From positions 1,674,001-1,738,000 of the forward strand of contig NC_004347.2 in NCBI RefSeq assembly GCF_000146165.2: a stretch of DNA of 64,000 bases, given 5' to 3'. Source of the stretch: Shewanella oneidensis MR-1 (GTDB lineage Bacteria; Pseudomonadota; Gammaproteobacteria; Enterobacterales; Shewanellaceae). The translations under genes and the position numbers were made by a program. Under the pieces are notes generated by a model that was not told the DNA's origin, ran no database searches, and worked only from the letters and a program-made list of their open reading frames with translations. Of the stretch, positions 44,940 to 55,838 are shown in pieces (positions within the stretch are counted from its first letter, which is position 1; the number at the start of each line of letters is the position of its first letter).

Positions 44940-47420
44940 ATGAGATTGAATAAACTTTTTGCCTCGATGTTATTCGTCGGTGCGTCGTTTTCAGGGACTG
45001 TGTTGGCGGATACTTTCCAACCCTTTGAAGTGACCGACATCCAAGTTGAAGGTTTGCAGCGAGTCGCACTGGGTGCTGCCTTGTTAAGCTTACCTGTGAA
45101 AGTGGGTGACACTGTAGATCAGTTAAAACTTCAGCAAGCCATTAAAAGCCTGTATGCATCGACTAACTTTGAAAATATTTCAGTCAGTCATGAAGATGGC
45201 GTGCTTATTGTCAAAGTGACGGAGCGGCCAACCATCAGTGCCGTGACCTTTGAAGGCAACAAAGACATTAAAGATGAGCAGTTACAGGAAAGTCTGGACG
45301 GCTCTGGTGTTAAAGTCGGCGAATCCTTAGACCGTACTATGCTCACAGGCATTGAAAAGGGTTTGCAAGACTTTTACTACGGCGTGGGTAAGTATGGCGC
45401 TAAAGTTGAAGCGCAAGTCATTAACTTGCCTCGTAACCGTGTCGAACTTAAGTTCAAATTTACCGAAGGTTTAGCGGCCGAAATCCGCCAAATTAACGTG
45501 GTTGGTAATCATGAGTTCACTGATGCTGAGCTTATTGGCATGTTAGAACTTAAAGATTATGTGGCATGGTGGGATCTGTTTGGTGAGCGCCGCTACCAGA
45601 AGCAAAAGCTTCAAGCCGACCTTGAAACGATTAAAACCTATTACCACAACAAGGGTTATATCCGCTTTGAAGTCACCTCGACTCAAGTGGCGATGACGCC
45701 TGACCGTAAAGGCTTATATATCACCATCAACGTTAACGAAGGTGAAAAGTACAAGGTCAAAGACGTTAACCTCACGGGCGATCTGATGGGCCGTGAAGAG
45801 TTAATGAAATCGATTCTACCAATCAAAGCGGGCGATATGTACAACGGCGGTGATGTTACCTTCGCCGAAGAGATGTACAGCAAGTATTTAGGTCGCTTCG
45901 GTTATGCCTATCCTGAGGTAAAAACCTACCCTGAAATTGATGATAAAACCAAGGAAGTGACCTTAAACATCAATATCAAACCGGGTAAGCGTGTTTATGT
46001 TCGTTCCATCAACTTTACGGGCAATACAGTCACTGAAGATGAAGTGATGCGCCGTGAACTGCGTCAGATGGAAGGTGCTTGGTTAAACTCTGCGCAAGTT
46101 GAGCAATCTAAAGCGCGTCTTAACCGTTTGGGCTTCTTTGAAACCGTTGATACTGAAACGATTCAAGTCCCAGGTACCGATGATTTAGTCGATGTGGCCG
46201 TTAAGGTGAAAGAACAGCCTTCCGGTTCATTCAACGCCGGCGTAGGTTACGGTACTGAATCAGGTCTAAGCTTGCAGTTTGGTGTGCAGCAAAATAACTT
46301 CCTCGGAACGGGTAACCAAGCGGGGGTGAGTTTAAGCACCAACAAGTACTCTAAAAACGTTAACTTATCTTACACCGATCCGTACTGGACCAAAGATGGT
46401 GTGAGCTTAGGCGGAAGCGTTTACTGGAACGAGTTTGATGCGAACGAAGCTAACCTTGAACGCTATAAAAACAGCTCCTATGGTGTGGCGTTAAACTCTG
46501 GCTTCCCGATTAACGAATACAACCGTATCAACGGTGGTATTGGCTATCGTCATAACACGATTTCGGAAATCTCCGCCTATGAGCAGGCGCTGCGTTTCTA
46601 TAACATTTACCGTGACGATGATCCAAATGCTGACTTAAGTTTTGATAACTTTGAACTGAGTTTGGGCTGGTATCGCAGTACCTTAAACCGTGGCACCTTC
46701 CCTACGGACGGTTCGTCACAGCGTTTAAGCGGTAAGATGACAGTCCCTGCATCAGATCTGCAGTACTTTAAGACTGATTTCGATACCAACTACTATTTCC
46801 CCATCAACCGTAGTCAAAGTTTTGTGCTCTTAGCTCGCGGTCGTTTAGGTTATGGTAACGGTTATGGTCAATATAATGATAATGACCAAATTCTGCCGTT
46901 TTGGGAGAACTACTATTCAGGTGGAAGTAGTTCGCTGCGTGGCTTTAAATCTAACTCGGTTGGCCCGCGTTCATTTTATCTTTTCCGTGGTAGTGAACCG
47001 TGCTCGCCTGATCCATCGGGTGATGGCTGTAGCTTGCCGGGCGATCCAAACAAAATTCAGGTCAGTTCTGGTCGTTCAATCGGGGGTAACGCCATTGCGA
47101 CAGCGAGTTTGGAGTTAATCGTTCCAACGCCATTCTTGGATGAGGCTTATACCAACTCTGTACGTACCAGTTTCTTTGTTGATGCCGGTAACGTGTGGGA
47201 TACGGAATTTGATTACGCTAAGTATCAAACCTTACCCGCTGAAGAGTTTGATAAGTTGCAGGACTATAGTGACCCTGCGCGTATTAGGGCATCGTGGGGC
47301 GTAAGCTTACAGTGGTTATCACCTATGGGCCCTATGGTATTCAGTTTGGCATGGCCGGTTAAAGAATACGAAGGCGATCAAACAGAGATCTTCTCGTTCA
47401 ATATTGGCAAAACTTTTTAA
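44940..47420 (+). CDS. bamA: Outer-membrane assembly factor BamA
   Basis: 826-residue Omp85 protein, the core of the BAM complex. Signal peptide cut near TVLA|DTFQ, five POTRA domains (about residues 25-425), then the 16-strand barrel with the conserved YYSGGSSSLRGF (lid-loop RGF) and a C-terminal Phe (FNIGKTF). The position after rseP and before skp is standard, so stress sensing and OMP assembly genes sit together. Confidence 0.97.
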   Translation: MRLNKLFASMLFVGASFSGTVLADTFQPFEVTDIQVEGLQRVALGAALLSLPVKVGDTVDQLKLQQAIKSLYASTNFENISVSHEDGVLIVKVTERPTISAVTFEGNKDIKDEQLQESLDGSGVKVGESLDRTMLTGIEKGLQDFYYGVGKYGAKVEAQVINLPRNRVELKFKFTEGLAAEIRQINVVGNHEFTDAELIGMLELKDYVAWWDLFGERRYQKQKLQADLETIKTYYHNKGYIRFEVTSTQVAMTPDRKGLYITINVNEGEKYKVKDVNLTGDLMGREELMKSILPIKAGDMYNGGDVTFAEEMYSKYLGRFGYAYPEVKTYPEIDDKTKEVTLNINIKPGKRVYVRSINFTGNTVTEDEVMRRELRQMEGAWLNSAQVEQSKARLNRLGFFETVDTETIQVPGTDDLVDVAVKVKEQPSGSFNAGVGYGTESGLSLQFGVQQNNFLGTGNQAGVSLSTNKYSKNVNLSYTDPYWTKDGVSLGGSVYWNEFDANEANLERYKNSSYGVALNSGFPINEYNRINGGIGYRHNTISEISAYEQALRFYNIYRDDDPNADLSFDNFELSLGWYRSTLNRGTFPTDGSSQRLSGKMTVPASDLQYFKTDFDTNYYFPINRSQSFVLLARGRLGYGNGYGQYNDNDQILPFWENYYSGGSSSLRGFKSNSVGPRSFYLFRGSEPCSPDPSGDGCSLPGDPNKIQVSSGRSIGGNAIATASLELIVPTPFLDEAYTNSVRTSFFVDAGNVWDTEFDYAKYQTLPAEEFDKLQDYSDPARIRASWGVSLQWLSPMGPMVFSLAWPVKEYEGDQTEIFSFNIGKTF

Positions 47421-47476
47421 AAGGCATACACTCGGCAGGTTTTGCTGAATATAACAAAGGTAACAAGGAGTCTATT

Positions 47477-47983
47477 TTGAACAAGATGGTAAACCGTGCC
47501 CTGGTGACGTTAGCTTTATTAGGTGCACCTTTAGCGGCGCAAGCAGAAAATATTGCTGTAGTTGATATGGGCGCTGTGTTTGAGCAGTTACCTCAACGTG
47601 AGCAAATCATGCAATCTCTGAAGTCAGAGTTTGGTGATCGCATGTCTGAAGTTCAGAAAATGCAAGAAGAAATGCGCTCTCTGATGGAGAAGCAGCAACG
47701 TGATGGCGCGTTAATGAATGACACGCAAAAAACTGAGCTGGTTCGTAAAATGGAAGCGTTAAAATCTGAATATCAGTTGAAAGGTAAAGCGTTGGATGAA
47801 GACTTACGTCGTCGCCAAGGTGAAGAGCAAAACAAACTGTTAGTGAAGGTTCAAAAAGCCATTAACACTATCGCTGAAAAAGAAAAATACGATTTAGTTT
47901 TACAGCGTGGTGCAGTCATTTATGTTAAGCCAAACGCTGACATCAGTGGCAAAGTGGTTGAAGCCTTAAGCAAAGGCAAGTAA
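47477..47983 (+). CDS. skp: Periplasmic chaperone Skp/OmpH
   Basis: 168-residue periplasmic holdase that carries unfolded outer-membrane proteins to BAM. Signal peptide cut near AAQA|ENIAVVDM; long coiled-coil arms (MQEEMRSLMEKQQRDG and onward). TTG at 47477 is 6 nt after AAGGAG, so I prefer it over ATG 47486. Next to bamA and lpxD, the usual order. Confidence 0.94.
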   Translation: MNKMVNRALVTLALLGAPLAAQAENIAVVDMGAVFEQLPQREQIMQSLKSEFGDRMSEVQKMQEEMRSLMEKQQRDGALMNDTQKTELVRKMEALKSEYQLKGKALDEDLRRRQGEEQNKLLVKVQKAINTIAEKEKYDLVLQRGAVIYVKPNADISGKVVEALSKGK

Positions 47984-47986
47984 TTA

Positions 47987-49012
47987 ATGAAAAGTGTGAC
48001 TTTAAAAGAGTTAAGCCTGTTATTAGATGGCGTTGTTCAGGGCGATGAAACCTTAGTGATCAACAGCGTTGCAACGCTTGAACATGCCACATCGGGACAA
48101 ATCTCTTTTTTAGCCAACAGCAAATACCGTGCTCAGCTTGAATCAACTCAAGCGAGCGCGGTGTTATTGTCGGCTAAAGATGCGCAGGATTATCAAGGTA
48201 CTGCGTTAGTTGTTAAAGACCCCTATGTGGGGTTTGCCCGTGTGGCACAGCTTTTAGATACCACACCTAAGGCGGCTATGGGTATCCATCCGTCGGCGCA
48301 AATCGACCCTTCTGCCCAACTGGGAGACGGGGTTGCGATTGGTGCTAATGCGGTGATTGGTGCTAATGTTATTCTCGGTGAAAATGTGCAAATTGGCGCG
48401 GGCACTGTGATTGGACAAGACTCCATCATAGGTTCTAACACCCGTCTATGGGCCAATGTCACCCTGTATCATAATGTTCACTTAGGCCAAGATTGTATTA
48501 TTCATTCTGGCGCCATTATTGGCTCCGATGGTTTTGGTTATGCCAATGAGCGTGGACAATGGATTAAGATCCCCCAAACCGGCGGGGTGCGTATTGGTGA
48601 TAGAGTCGAAATTGGTGCCAATTCAACCATTGATCGCGGTGCATTGGGTCATACCGAGATCCACAATGGCGTGATCATTGACAACCAAGTGCAGGTCGCC
48701 CATAACGATATCATTGGGGAAAATACCGCCATCGCTGGCAGTACCACGATAGCGGGCAGCGTGACGATTGGTAAGCATTGTATTATTGGCGGCAACTGCG
48801 CGATTGCAGGCCATTTAACGATTGCCGATGGTGTGCATCTTTCTGGCGCGACCAATGTTACCGGCAATATGCGTGAGCCGGGGTTATATTCATCTGCGAC
48901 AGTGGCGATGGATAATAACTTGTGGCGTAAAAACACAGTTCGGTTCCGTCAATTGGACGAGCTGTTCCAGCGCGTGAAGGCGATCGAAAAGAATTTAAAT
49001 ACACCAGAGTAA
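47987..49012 (+). CDS. lpxD: UDP-3-O-acyl-glucosamine N-acyltransferase LpxD
   Basis: 341-residue enzyme adding the N-linked 3-hydroxyacyl chain in lipid A synthesis. An N-terminal uridine-binding domain is followed by a left-handed beta-helix of hexapeptide repeats (AQIDPSAQLGDGVAIGANAV onward), with catalytic His expected in VQVAHNDIIG. Three bases after skp. Confidence 0.96.
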   Translation: MKSVTLKELSLLLDGVVQGDETLVINSVATLEHATSGQISFLANSKYRAQLESTQASAVLLSAKDAQDYQGTALVVKDPYVGFARVAQLLDTTPKAAMGIHPSAQIDPSAQLGDGVAIGANAVIGANVILGENVQIGAGTVIGQDSIIGSNTRLWANVTLYHNVHLGQDCIIHSGAIIGSDGFGYANERGQWIKIPQTGGVRIGDRVEIGANSTIDRGALGHTEIHNGVIIDNQVQVAHNDIIGENTAIAGSTTIAGSVTIGKHCIIGGNCAIAGHLTIADGVHLSGATNVTGNMREPGLYSSATVAMDNNLWRKNTVRFRQLDELFQRVKAIEKNLNTPE

Positions 49013-49043
49013 TTGCCTTAGGCAATTTTGAGGAACTAGGTTC

Positions 49044-49508
49044 GTGTCTAATCAAATGAACACTATGGATATTACGGAGATCCTTAAGTATCTTCCCCAT
49101 AGATATCCATTCCTATTAATCGATCGCGTTTTAGATTTCACCCCAGGTGAGAGTCTCCATGCGATTAAAAACGTGACGATTAATGAGCCCTTCTTTCAGG
49201 GGCATTTCCCGATCCAGCCTGTGATGCCTGGCGTGCTGATTTTAGAAGCCATGGCACAGGCCACTGGTCTACTTGCTTTTAAGACCATGAGCGACGATGT
49301 GCCACCTCCTGGTGTGTTGTATTATTTTGCGGGTATTGATAACGCGCGTTTTAGACGTGTGGTTGAGCCTGGTGATCAAATCCATTTTGAAGTTAAAATG
49401 ATTAAAGAGCGCCGCGGGATTGGCGTTTTCTATGGTGAGGCCAAAGTGGATGGTGAAGTGGTTTGTTCCGCTGAAATCATGTGTGCCCGCAGAGAGATTA
49501 ATCAGTGA
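49044..49508 (+). CDS. fabZ: 3-hydroxyacyl-ACP dehydratase FabZ
   Basis: 154-residue hot-dog dehydratase of fatty acid synthesis. Motifs: [15 protein letters not shown] and [21 protein letters not shown] (catalytic His and Glu). GTG at 49044 follows GAGGAACTAGG; ATG 49056 and 49065 are possible later starts. Overlaps lpxA by 4 bp (GTGA). Shares the 3-hydroxyacyl-ACP pool with the flanking Lpx enzymes. Confidence 0.96.
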   Translation: MSNQMNTMDITEILKYLPHRYPFLLIDRVLDFTPGESLHAIKNVTINEPFFQGHFPIQPVMPGVLILEAMAQATGLLAFKTMSDDVPPPGVLYYFAGIDNARFRRVVEPGDQIHFEVKMIKERRGIGVFYGEAKVDGEVVCSAEIMCARREINQ

Positions 49509-50275
49509 TAGATACATTAGCGTTTGTGCATCCCGATGCAAAAATTGGTAAAAACGTCACCATAGGTCCATGGAGTTATGTGGGCGCGGGTGTCGAAATT
49601 GGCGACGATTGTTGGTTAAGCTCTCACGTGGTGGTGAAGGGGCCAACAGTGATAGGTAAAGGCAACCGTATTTTCCAATTCGCCTCAGTGGGTGAAGAAT
49701 GCCAAGACAAAAAATACGCAGGTGAGCCTACACGCCTTATCATTGGCGATAACAACGTTATCCGTGAGCATGTCACCATTCACCGTGGAACAGTTCAAGA
49801 CAATAGCGAAACCCGTATAGGTTCCAACAACCTGTTTATGAACTATGTGCATATTGCCCACGACTGTGTGGTGGGTAATAACGTGATTATGGCTAACAAT
49901 GCGTCTATTGCAGGCCATGTGCATGTCGGTGACTGGGCGATTCTTGGCGGCATGACTGGCGTGCACCAATTTGTGCATATTGGTGCCCATGCTTTTACTG
50001 CCGGTTGCTCGTTATTGCTACAGGATGTGCCACCCTTTGTGATGGCTGCGGGTCAGCCCGCGATTCCTCGTGGCTTAAATAGCGAAGGCATGAAGCGCCG
50101 TGGTTTTTCTAAGGAAAGTCAATTAGCTGTGCGCCGCGCCTATAAAACCTTATATCGCAGCAGCCTGACCGTTGAAGAAGCGGTTGAGGCACTTGCCGAA
50201 GATGCACAAAATGATGCACAAGTTAAGTTGCTCGTTGAGTTTGTCAAATCTTCGGGTCGCGGCATTATTCGTTAG
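49505..50275 (+). CDS. lpxA: UDP-N-acetylglucosamine acyltransferase LpxA
   Basis: 256-residue first enzyme of lipid A synthesis. Hexapeptide beta-helix throughout, with the catalytic His expected in [13 protein letters not shown], and a C-terminal helical domain ([17 protein letters not shown]). Starts at GTG overlapping the fabZ stop. Confidence 0.97.
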   Translation: MIDTLAFVHPDAKIGKNVTIGPWSYVGAGVEIGDDCWLSSHVVVKGPTVIGKGNRIFQFASVGEECQDKKYAGEPTRLIIGDNNVIREHVTIHRGTVQDNSETRIGSNNLFMNYVHIAHDCVVGNNVIMANNASIAGHVHVGDWAILGGMTGVHQFVHIGAHAFTAGCSLLLQDVPPFVMAAGQPAIPRGLNSEGMKRRGFSKESQLAVRRAYKTLYRSSLTVEEAVEALAEDAQNDAQVKLLVEFVKSSGRGIIR

Positions 50276-50406
50276 AGGCATTATGGGTTAAGAGTTACGA
50301 CTCTACACTATGCCATTCATAGGCGCTGCTCGTGATATTCTGCTTTAGAAAATGCCATGGCAGAGATTCGCTGCGGTGCCATTAACTTGTCAGATATGAT
50401 TGGTTT

Positions 50407-51564
50407 ATGAGCAAAAAATCTCAATTAGTGTTTGCAATGGTCGCCGGAGAACTCTCCGGCGATATTTTAGGTGCGGGGTTAATGGCCGCGCTGCAAAAAA
50501 CACACCCCAATGCCCGTTTTGTCGGTATTGGTGGACCTCGAATGGAAGCCTTAGGCTTCGAATCCCTGTTTGCGATGGAAGAGTTAGCCGTGATGGGGAT
50601 TGTTGAAGTGCTATCGCGCTTGCCGCGATTACTTCATGTGCGCGCCTCCTTGATTAAATCCATCACCGAACTCAAGCCCGATTGTTTTATCGGGATTGAT
50701 GCACCGGATTTCAATATCGGATTAGAGCTCAAGCTAAAAGCCCAGGGTATAAAAACGGTACATTATGTTAGCCCTTCGGTATGGGCGTGGCGGCCTAAGC
50801 GGATCTTTAAGATTGCTAAGGCTACCAATATGGTGTTGTCGTTATTGCCCTTCGAGAAAGCCTTTTATGACAAGCATCAAGTGCCTTGTACCTTTGTAGG
50901 CCATACCTTGGCCGATGACATTCCGCTCGAAAGCGATAAGGCCTGCGCGCGTCAAGTGCTTGAGTTGGATCAAGAGGCGGAATATTTAGCCATTTTACCT
51001 GGTTCGCGCGGCGGCGAGTTAAAGCAACTAGCCGAGCCGTTTGTTAAGGCGGCATTGCTTATCAAACAGCAATTTCCTGATATTCGCTTTGTGACGCCCT
51101 TAGTGAATCAAAAGCGCCGTGAGCAGTTTGAACAAGCCTTAAAAGATCACGCACCAGATCTGGAAATCCATATGGTGGAAGGTAAGTCACGCGAAGTGAT
51201 GGCCGCCGCCGATGGTATTTTACTTGCATCGGGTACGGCGACCTTAGAAGCGATGTTGATCAAACGCCCGATGGTGGTGGCGTATCGCGTCAGTCCACTG
51301 ACCTATAGTATTGCCAAGCGTATGATGCAGGTGAATCGTTTTTCCTTGCCGAATCTATTAGCAGGATGCGATGTGGTGCCGGAACTTATTCAACACGATT
51401 GCACGCCCGAGAAGATTGCTGCCGCGGTTGGTGTTGAACTTAATCGAGACTTTGCGCCGATTAAGGCCGAATTTGAGCGTTTACATCAAGTGCTGCGTTG
51501 TGATGCCAGCCAAAAAGCTGCAGAGGCGGTGTTAGCACTCGTCGATTTTAAGGAAGTGAATTAA
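50407..51564 (+). CDS. lpxB: Lipid A disaccharide synthase LpxB
   Basis: 385-residue peripheral membrane glycosyltransferase joining UDP-diacyl-GlcN and lipid X. Conserved [14 protein letters not shown] at the N-terminus, [14 protein letters not shown], and [13 protein letters not shown] near residue 275. Separated from lpxA by 131 bp, wider than elsewhere in the cluster. Its stop overlaps the rnhB start (TAATG). Confidence 0.97.
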   Translation: MSKKSQLVFAMVAGELSGDILGAGLMAALQKTHPNARFVGIGGPRMEALGFESLFAMEELAVMGIVEVLSRLPRLLHVRASLIKSITELKPDCFIGIDAPDFNIGLELKLKAQGIKTVHYVSPSVWAWRPKRIFKIAKATNMVLSLLPFEKAFYDKHQVPCTFVGHTLADDIPLESDKACARQVLELDQEAEYLAILPGSRGGELKQLAEPFVKAALLIKQQFPDIRFVTPLVNQKRREQFEQALKDHAPDLEIHMVEGKSREVMAAADGILLASGTATLEAMLIKRPMVVAYRVSPLTYSIAKRMMQVNRFSLPNLLAGCDVVPELIQHDCTPEKIAAAVGVELNRDFAPIKAEFERLHQVLRCDASQKAAEAVLALVDFKEVN

Positions 51565-52193
51565 TGGCGGTATTTAAGACGCTGACTGACGCCGATATCG
51601 CCATGTTCTCAACCAGTTTGGTAGCCGGGGTGGATGAAGTCGGCCGCGGCCCCCTCGTTGGCGATGTGGTTACAGCAGCGGTGATCCTCGACCCTAATCG
51701 ACCTATTTTGGGCTTAAATGATTCCAAAAAACTGACCGAAAAGCGCCGTGAGGCCTTGTTTGATGAGATTTGTGAAAAAGCCTTAAGTTTTCATGTGGGG
51801 CGGGCCAGTCCTGCGGAAATTGATGAGCTCAATATTCTGCATGCTACCATGCTTGCCATGCAGCGAGCAGTGTCAGGGCTTAAGCTCACTCCAGCGTTAG
51901 TCTTGGTCGATGGCAATCGCAGTCCGGCGTTTACTCACCAAGGGCTGTCTTTGGCGAGCCATAGCATAATCAAAGGTGATGGCTTGATTGCCAGCATTAG
52001 TGCGGCATCGATTATTGCCAAAGTGACACGCGATCGGGAGATGGATGCCCTTGATGCCGCCTATCCTCAATATGGTTTTGCCAAGCATAAAGGCTATCCC
52101 ACAAAGGCGCATTTTGAGGCCATCGCCGAGCATGGCGTGTTCGACCAGTACCGTAAAAGTTTCAAACCCGTCAAGGCATTACTGGAGCGTTAA
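51564..52193 (+). CDS. rnhB: Ribonuclease HII
   Basis: 209-residue RNase that removes ribonucleotides and RNA primers from DNA. Catalytic acidic residues in [16 protein letters not shown] (Asp, Glu), ALVLVDGNR (Asp) and the DREMDALD segment. Overlaps lpxB by one base. Confidence 0.97.
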   Translation: MAVFKTLTDADIAMFSTSLVAGVDEVGRGPLVGDVVTAAVILDPNRPILGLNDSKKLTEKRREALFDEICEKALSFHVGRASPAEIDELNILHATMLAMQRAVSGLKLTPALVLVDGNRSPAFTHQGLSLASHSIIKGDGLIASISAASIIAKVTRDREMDALDAAYPQYGFAKHKGYPTKAHFEAIAEHGVFDQYRKSFKPVKALLER

Positions 52194-52226
52194 CACCAAT
52201 TGCGTGTTTTCATTTCAGCTTGAGAG

Positions 52227-52257
52227 CAAAGTCACTAGCCCAAGGGCGGTGACTTTG
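52227..52257 (+). terminator. Possible terminator between rnhB and dnaE
   Basis: Nine-base arms CAAAGTCAC and GTGACTTTG around a GC-containing loop, followed some bases later by CTTTTTAG. The T-tract is distant, so read-through to dnaE is likely. Confidence 0.45.
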
Positions 52258-52309
52258 TTAGTCTGCTTTTTAGTGATTGTTAACCTGCTATTCAAAGATA
52301 ATTCTAACT

Positions 52310-55300
52310 ATGTCCGATCCTCGTTTTGTGCATCTGCGTGTCCACAGTGACTTTTCCATGTCTGATGGTGTGGCTAAGGTCAAGCCGATCCTCGCTCAAG
52401 TTGAAGCGAAAGGAATGGCGGCGGTGGCTTTGACGGATCAAAACAACCTCTGTGGTTTAGTCAAGTTTTACGGCGGTTGCCACGGTGCGGGGATCAAGCC
52501 GATTATTGGCGCGGACTTTTGGATGCAAGTGCCAGGCTTTGAGGATGAATTTTGTGCTGTCACCATTATCGCAATGGATAATGAAGGCTATCAAAATCTC
52601 ACTCAAATCATCAGCCAAGCCTATTTACGTGGTCAAGTTCAAGGGCGTGTAGTGATTGACCAAGAGTGGTTGATCACTTACAACCCTGGCATTTTGCTAC
52701 TGTCTGGCGGCAAAGAAGGGGACATAGGTAAAGCGCTGCTAAAAGGCAACAATACCCAAGTCGAGTCGTTATGCGAGTTTTATCAGCAGCATTTTGAGGG
52801 GCGTTATTTCCTCGAATTATTGCGTACAGGGCGCCCCGATGAGGAACGTTACCTGCATATGGCGGTGGGAGTAGCGCAGGAAAAGGGCATTCCGGTGGTA
52901 GCCACCAATCAGGTGGTGTTTTTAAAGCCTGAGGACTTTGAGGCACATGAAATCCGGGTCGCGATTCATGATGGTTTTACGCTTGCCGATCCGCGCCGTC
53001 CTAAAAAGTACAGTGAGCAGCAGTACCTTCGCAGTGAAGATGAAATGTGCGAACTGTTTGCCGATATTCCCGCAGCCCTTGCCAATACGGTTGAAATTGC
53101 TAAACGCTGTAACGTCACCATCCGTTTAAACGAATACTTTTTACCCAATTTTCCTACCGGCGACATGTCAATTGAAGATTTTCTGGTTGATTGCTCGAAA
53201 AAAGGGCTTGAAGAACGTTTAGCATTTTTATTCCCCGATCCACAAGTGCGCGCCGAGCGCCGCGGTGAGTACGATGAGCGTCTCGATGTGGAGCTCAAGG
53301 TGATTAACCAGATGGGCTTTCCTGGTTACTTCTTGATCGTGATGGAGTTTATCCAGTGGGGCAAGGATAATGGTATTCCTGTCGGCCCGGGCCGTGGTTC
53401 GGGCGCCGGATCACTTGTGGCCTACGCTCTTAAGATTACCGACTTAGACCCACTCGAATTCGACCTGCTGTTCGAACGTTTCTTGAACCCAGAGCGGGTG
53501 TCGATGCCCGACTTCGACGTCGACTTCTGTATGGATAGACGCGACGAGGTGATTGATCACGTGGCCGAACTCTACGGCCGTGAAGCGGTATCGCAAATTA
53601 TCACCTTCGGTACTATGGCGGCAAAAGCGGTTATCCGTGACGTGGGCCGGGTGCTCGGTCATCCCTACGGCTTTGTGGATCGTATTTCAAAGCTTATCCC
53701 ACCAGAGCCTGGGATGACACTGGCCAAAGCTTTTGAAGTGGAGCCAGCACTGCAGGAATCTTACGATGCCGATGAGGATGTCAAAGATCTTATCGACATG
53801 TGTCGTAAACTTGAGGGCGTCACCCGAAACGCGGGTAAACACGCGGGGGGCGTGGTCATCGCGCCCACCAAGATCACCGACTTTTCGCCGCTATACTGCG
53901 ACGCCGAAGGTAAAAACCCCGTCACTCAGTTTGATAAAAACGATGTTGAAACCGCAGGGTTAGTGAAGTTCGACTTCCTTGGGCTTAGAACGCTCACCAT
54001 CGTCGATTGGGCGCTGGAAATGATCAACAAGGTGGAGGTCAAAAATGGCCGTTCACCAATACGCATTGAAGCCATTCCGCTAGACGATCCTGCTTCGTTC
54101 CGATTACTGCAACGTTATGAAACCACCGCGGTATTCCAGCTCGAATCCCGCGGTATGAAGGACTTGATTAAACGCCTGCAGCCCGACTGCTTCGAAGATA
54201 TGATCGCTCTGGTGGCACTTTTCCGCCCAGGGCCTCTGCAATCGGGCATGGTGGATAACTTTATCGAGCGTAAGCATGGCCGTGAAGAGGTGTCTTACCC
54301 CGATTCCCAATACCAGCATGAATCCTTAAAGGAACTACTCTCGCCCACCTACGGCATTATTTTGTACCAAGAGCAGGTGATGCAGATTGCACAGGTATTG
54401 TCGGGTTATACCTTAGGCGGCGCCGACATGCTGCGCCGTGCTATGGGTAAGAAAAAACCTGAGGAGATGGCCAAGCAGCGGAGTATTTTTAAAGAGGGCG
54501 CGATTAAAAACGGTGTCGATGGTGAGCTGTCGATGAAAATCTTCGACCTCGTGGAAAAGTTCGCCGGTTACGGTTTTAACAAATCTCACTCCGCGGCTTA
54601 TGCGTTAGTTTCCTATCAAACCCTGTGGCTGAAGACCCATTTTCCACCGCAATTTATGGCAGCGGTGATGTCTGCCGATATGGATAACACCGATAAAATT
54701 GTGACCTTAGTGGATGAGTGTGAGCGGATGGGGCTCACCATCATTCCGCCGGATGTGAATAAGGGATTATTTAAGTTTACCGTTGATGATGATCTGCGGA
54801 TTGTCTACGGCATCGGCGCCATCAAGGGCGTGGGTGAGGGGCCAGTTGAGTCGATTTTAGAGGCGCGTAAGGACGGTCCCTTTACAGATTTATTCGACTT
54901 TTGTGCCCGTATTGATCTTAAAAAGCTTAACAAGCGGGTGATTGAAAAGCTTATTTGCGCCGGCGCCTTAGATGCGCTTGGACCACACCGCGCCTCGATG
55001 ATGGCAACCTTGCCTGAGGCGATAAGCGCTGCCGATCAGCACGCTAAGGCCGAGGCGATTGGCCAGCATGATATGTTTGGTCTGCTTAATAGCGATCCCG
55101 AGGACAGCAAGCAGCAGTTTGTTGAATGTACTCCGTGGCCGGATAAAATTTGGCTCGAAGGTGAGCGCGAAACCTTAGGGTTGTATTTAACGGGCCATCC
55201 CATAAATCAATACCTTAAAGAGCTTAAGCATTATACTTCTGGGCGGCTCAAGGATGTGCATCCCACTGATCGCGGTAAAACCGTGAAGGCGGCGGGGTTA

Positions 55301-55786
55301 GTGGTGGCGACCCGCGTGATGCTCACCAAACGCGGCTCGAAAATGGGCTTGTTGACCTTAGATGACAAGAGCGCTCGGCTCGAGGTGATGCTATTTACCG
55401 AAGCCTTTGAGAAGTTTAATCACCTGCTTGAAAAGGACCGGATCCTTATCTGCGAAGGTGAGGTGAGTTTCGATGATTTTGCCGGTGGCAACCGGATGAC
55501 GGCGCGCAATATTATTGATATTAGTGAGGCGCGTAGCCATTTTGCCAGTGCATTGGAGATTGATTTAGAGGCATCGCAGTTGACTCCGAGTATGCTCGAT
55601 AGCATCGAGCAGGCGATAAGTCCATGGCGTAATGGCGCTGTGCCAGTACTGATTAACTACAGTCAAGCTCAGGCCAAGGGGCAGTTTAGATTGGCTGAAG
55701 CCTGGCGAGTTAACCCAAGTGATGAGTTGGTCTTTGCCTTGGAAAGTTTACTTGGCCCCCATAAAGTGCGGATTGTATTTCCATAG
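52310..55786 (+). CDS. dnaE: DNA polymerase III alpha subunit DnaE
   Basis: 1158-residue replicative polymerase (E. coli 1160). PHP domain at the N-terminus ([15 protein letters not shown]), palm with catalytic Asp residues in [14 protein letters not shown] and [14 protein letters not shown] (near 400), HhH region, and an OB domain near 990-1070 ([14 protein letters not shown]). ATG at 52310 is used; the open frame reaches back 11 codons. tilS follows directly; accA, which follows dnaE in E. coli, is absent here. Confidence 0.98.
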   Translation: MSDPRFVHLRVHSDFSMSDGVAKVKPILAQVEAKGMAAVALTDQNNLCGLVKFYGGCHGAGIKPIIGADFWMQVPGFEDEFCAVTIIAMDNEGYQNLTQIISQAYLRGQVQGRVVIDQEWLITYNPGILLLSGGKEGDIGKALLKGNNTQVESLCEFYQQHFEGRYFLELLRTGRPDEERYLHMAVGVAQEKGIPVVATNQVVFLKPEDFEAHEIRVAIHDGFTLADPRRPKKYSEQQYLRSEDEMCELFADIPAALANTVEIAKRCNVTIRLNEYFLPNFPTGDMSIEDFLVDCSKKGLEERLAFLFPDPQVRAERRGEYDERLDVELKVINQMGFPGYFLIVMEFIQWGKDNGIPVGPGRGSGAGSLVAYALKITDLDPLEFDLLFERFLNPERVSMPDFDVDFCMDRRDEVIDHVAELYGREAVSQIITFGTMAAKAVIRDVGRVLGHPYGFVDRISKLIPPEPGMTLAKAFEVEPALQESYDADEDVKDLIDMCRKLEGVTRNAGKHAGGVVIAPTKITDFSPLYCDAEGKNPVTQFDKNDVETAGLVKFDFLGLRTLTIVDWALEMINKVEVKNGRSPIRIEAIPLDDPASFRLLQRYETTAVFQLESRGMKDLIKRLQPDCFEDMIALVALFRPGPLQSGMVDNFIERKHGREEVSYPDSQYQHESLKELLSPTYGIILYQEQVMQIAQVLSGYTLGGADMLRRAMGKKKPEEMAKQRSIFKEGAIKNGVDGELSMKIFDLVEKFAGYGFNKSHSAAYALVSYQTLWLKTHFPPQFMAAVMSADMDNTDKIVTLVDECERMGLTIIPPDVNKGLFKFTVDDDLRIVYGIGAIKGVGEGPVESILEARKDGPFTDLFDFCARIDLKKLNKRVIEKLICAGALDALGPHRASMMATLPEAISAADQHAKAEAIGQHDMFGLLNSDPEDSKQQFVECTPWPDKIWLEGERETLGLYLTGHPINQYLKELKHYTSGRLKDVHPTDRGKTVKAAGLVVATRVMLTKRGSKMGLLTLDDKSARLEVMLFTEAFEKFNHLLEKDRILICEGEVSFDDFAGGNRMTARNIIDISEARSHFASALEIDLEASQLTPSMLDSIEQAISPWRNGAVPVLINYSQAQAKGQFRLAEAWRVNPSDELVFALESLLGPHKVRIVFP

Positions 55787-55838
55787 TGAGTATCAGCCTT
55801 AAGCCGAGTTAAGCTTAGGGTTTTCGGTGGGGAAGAGG

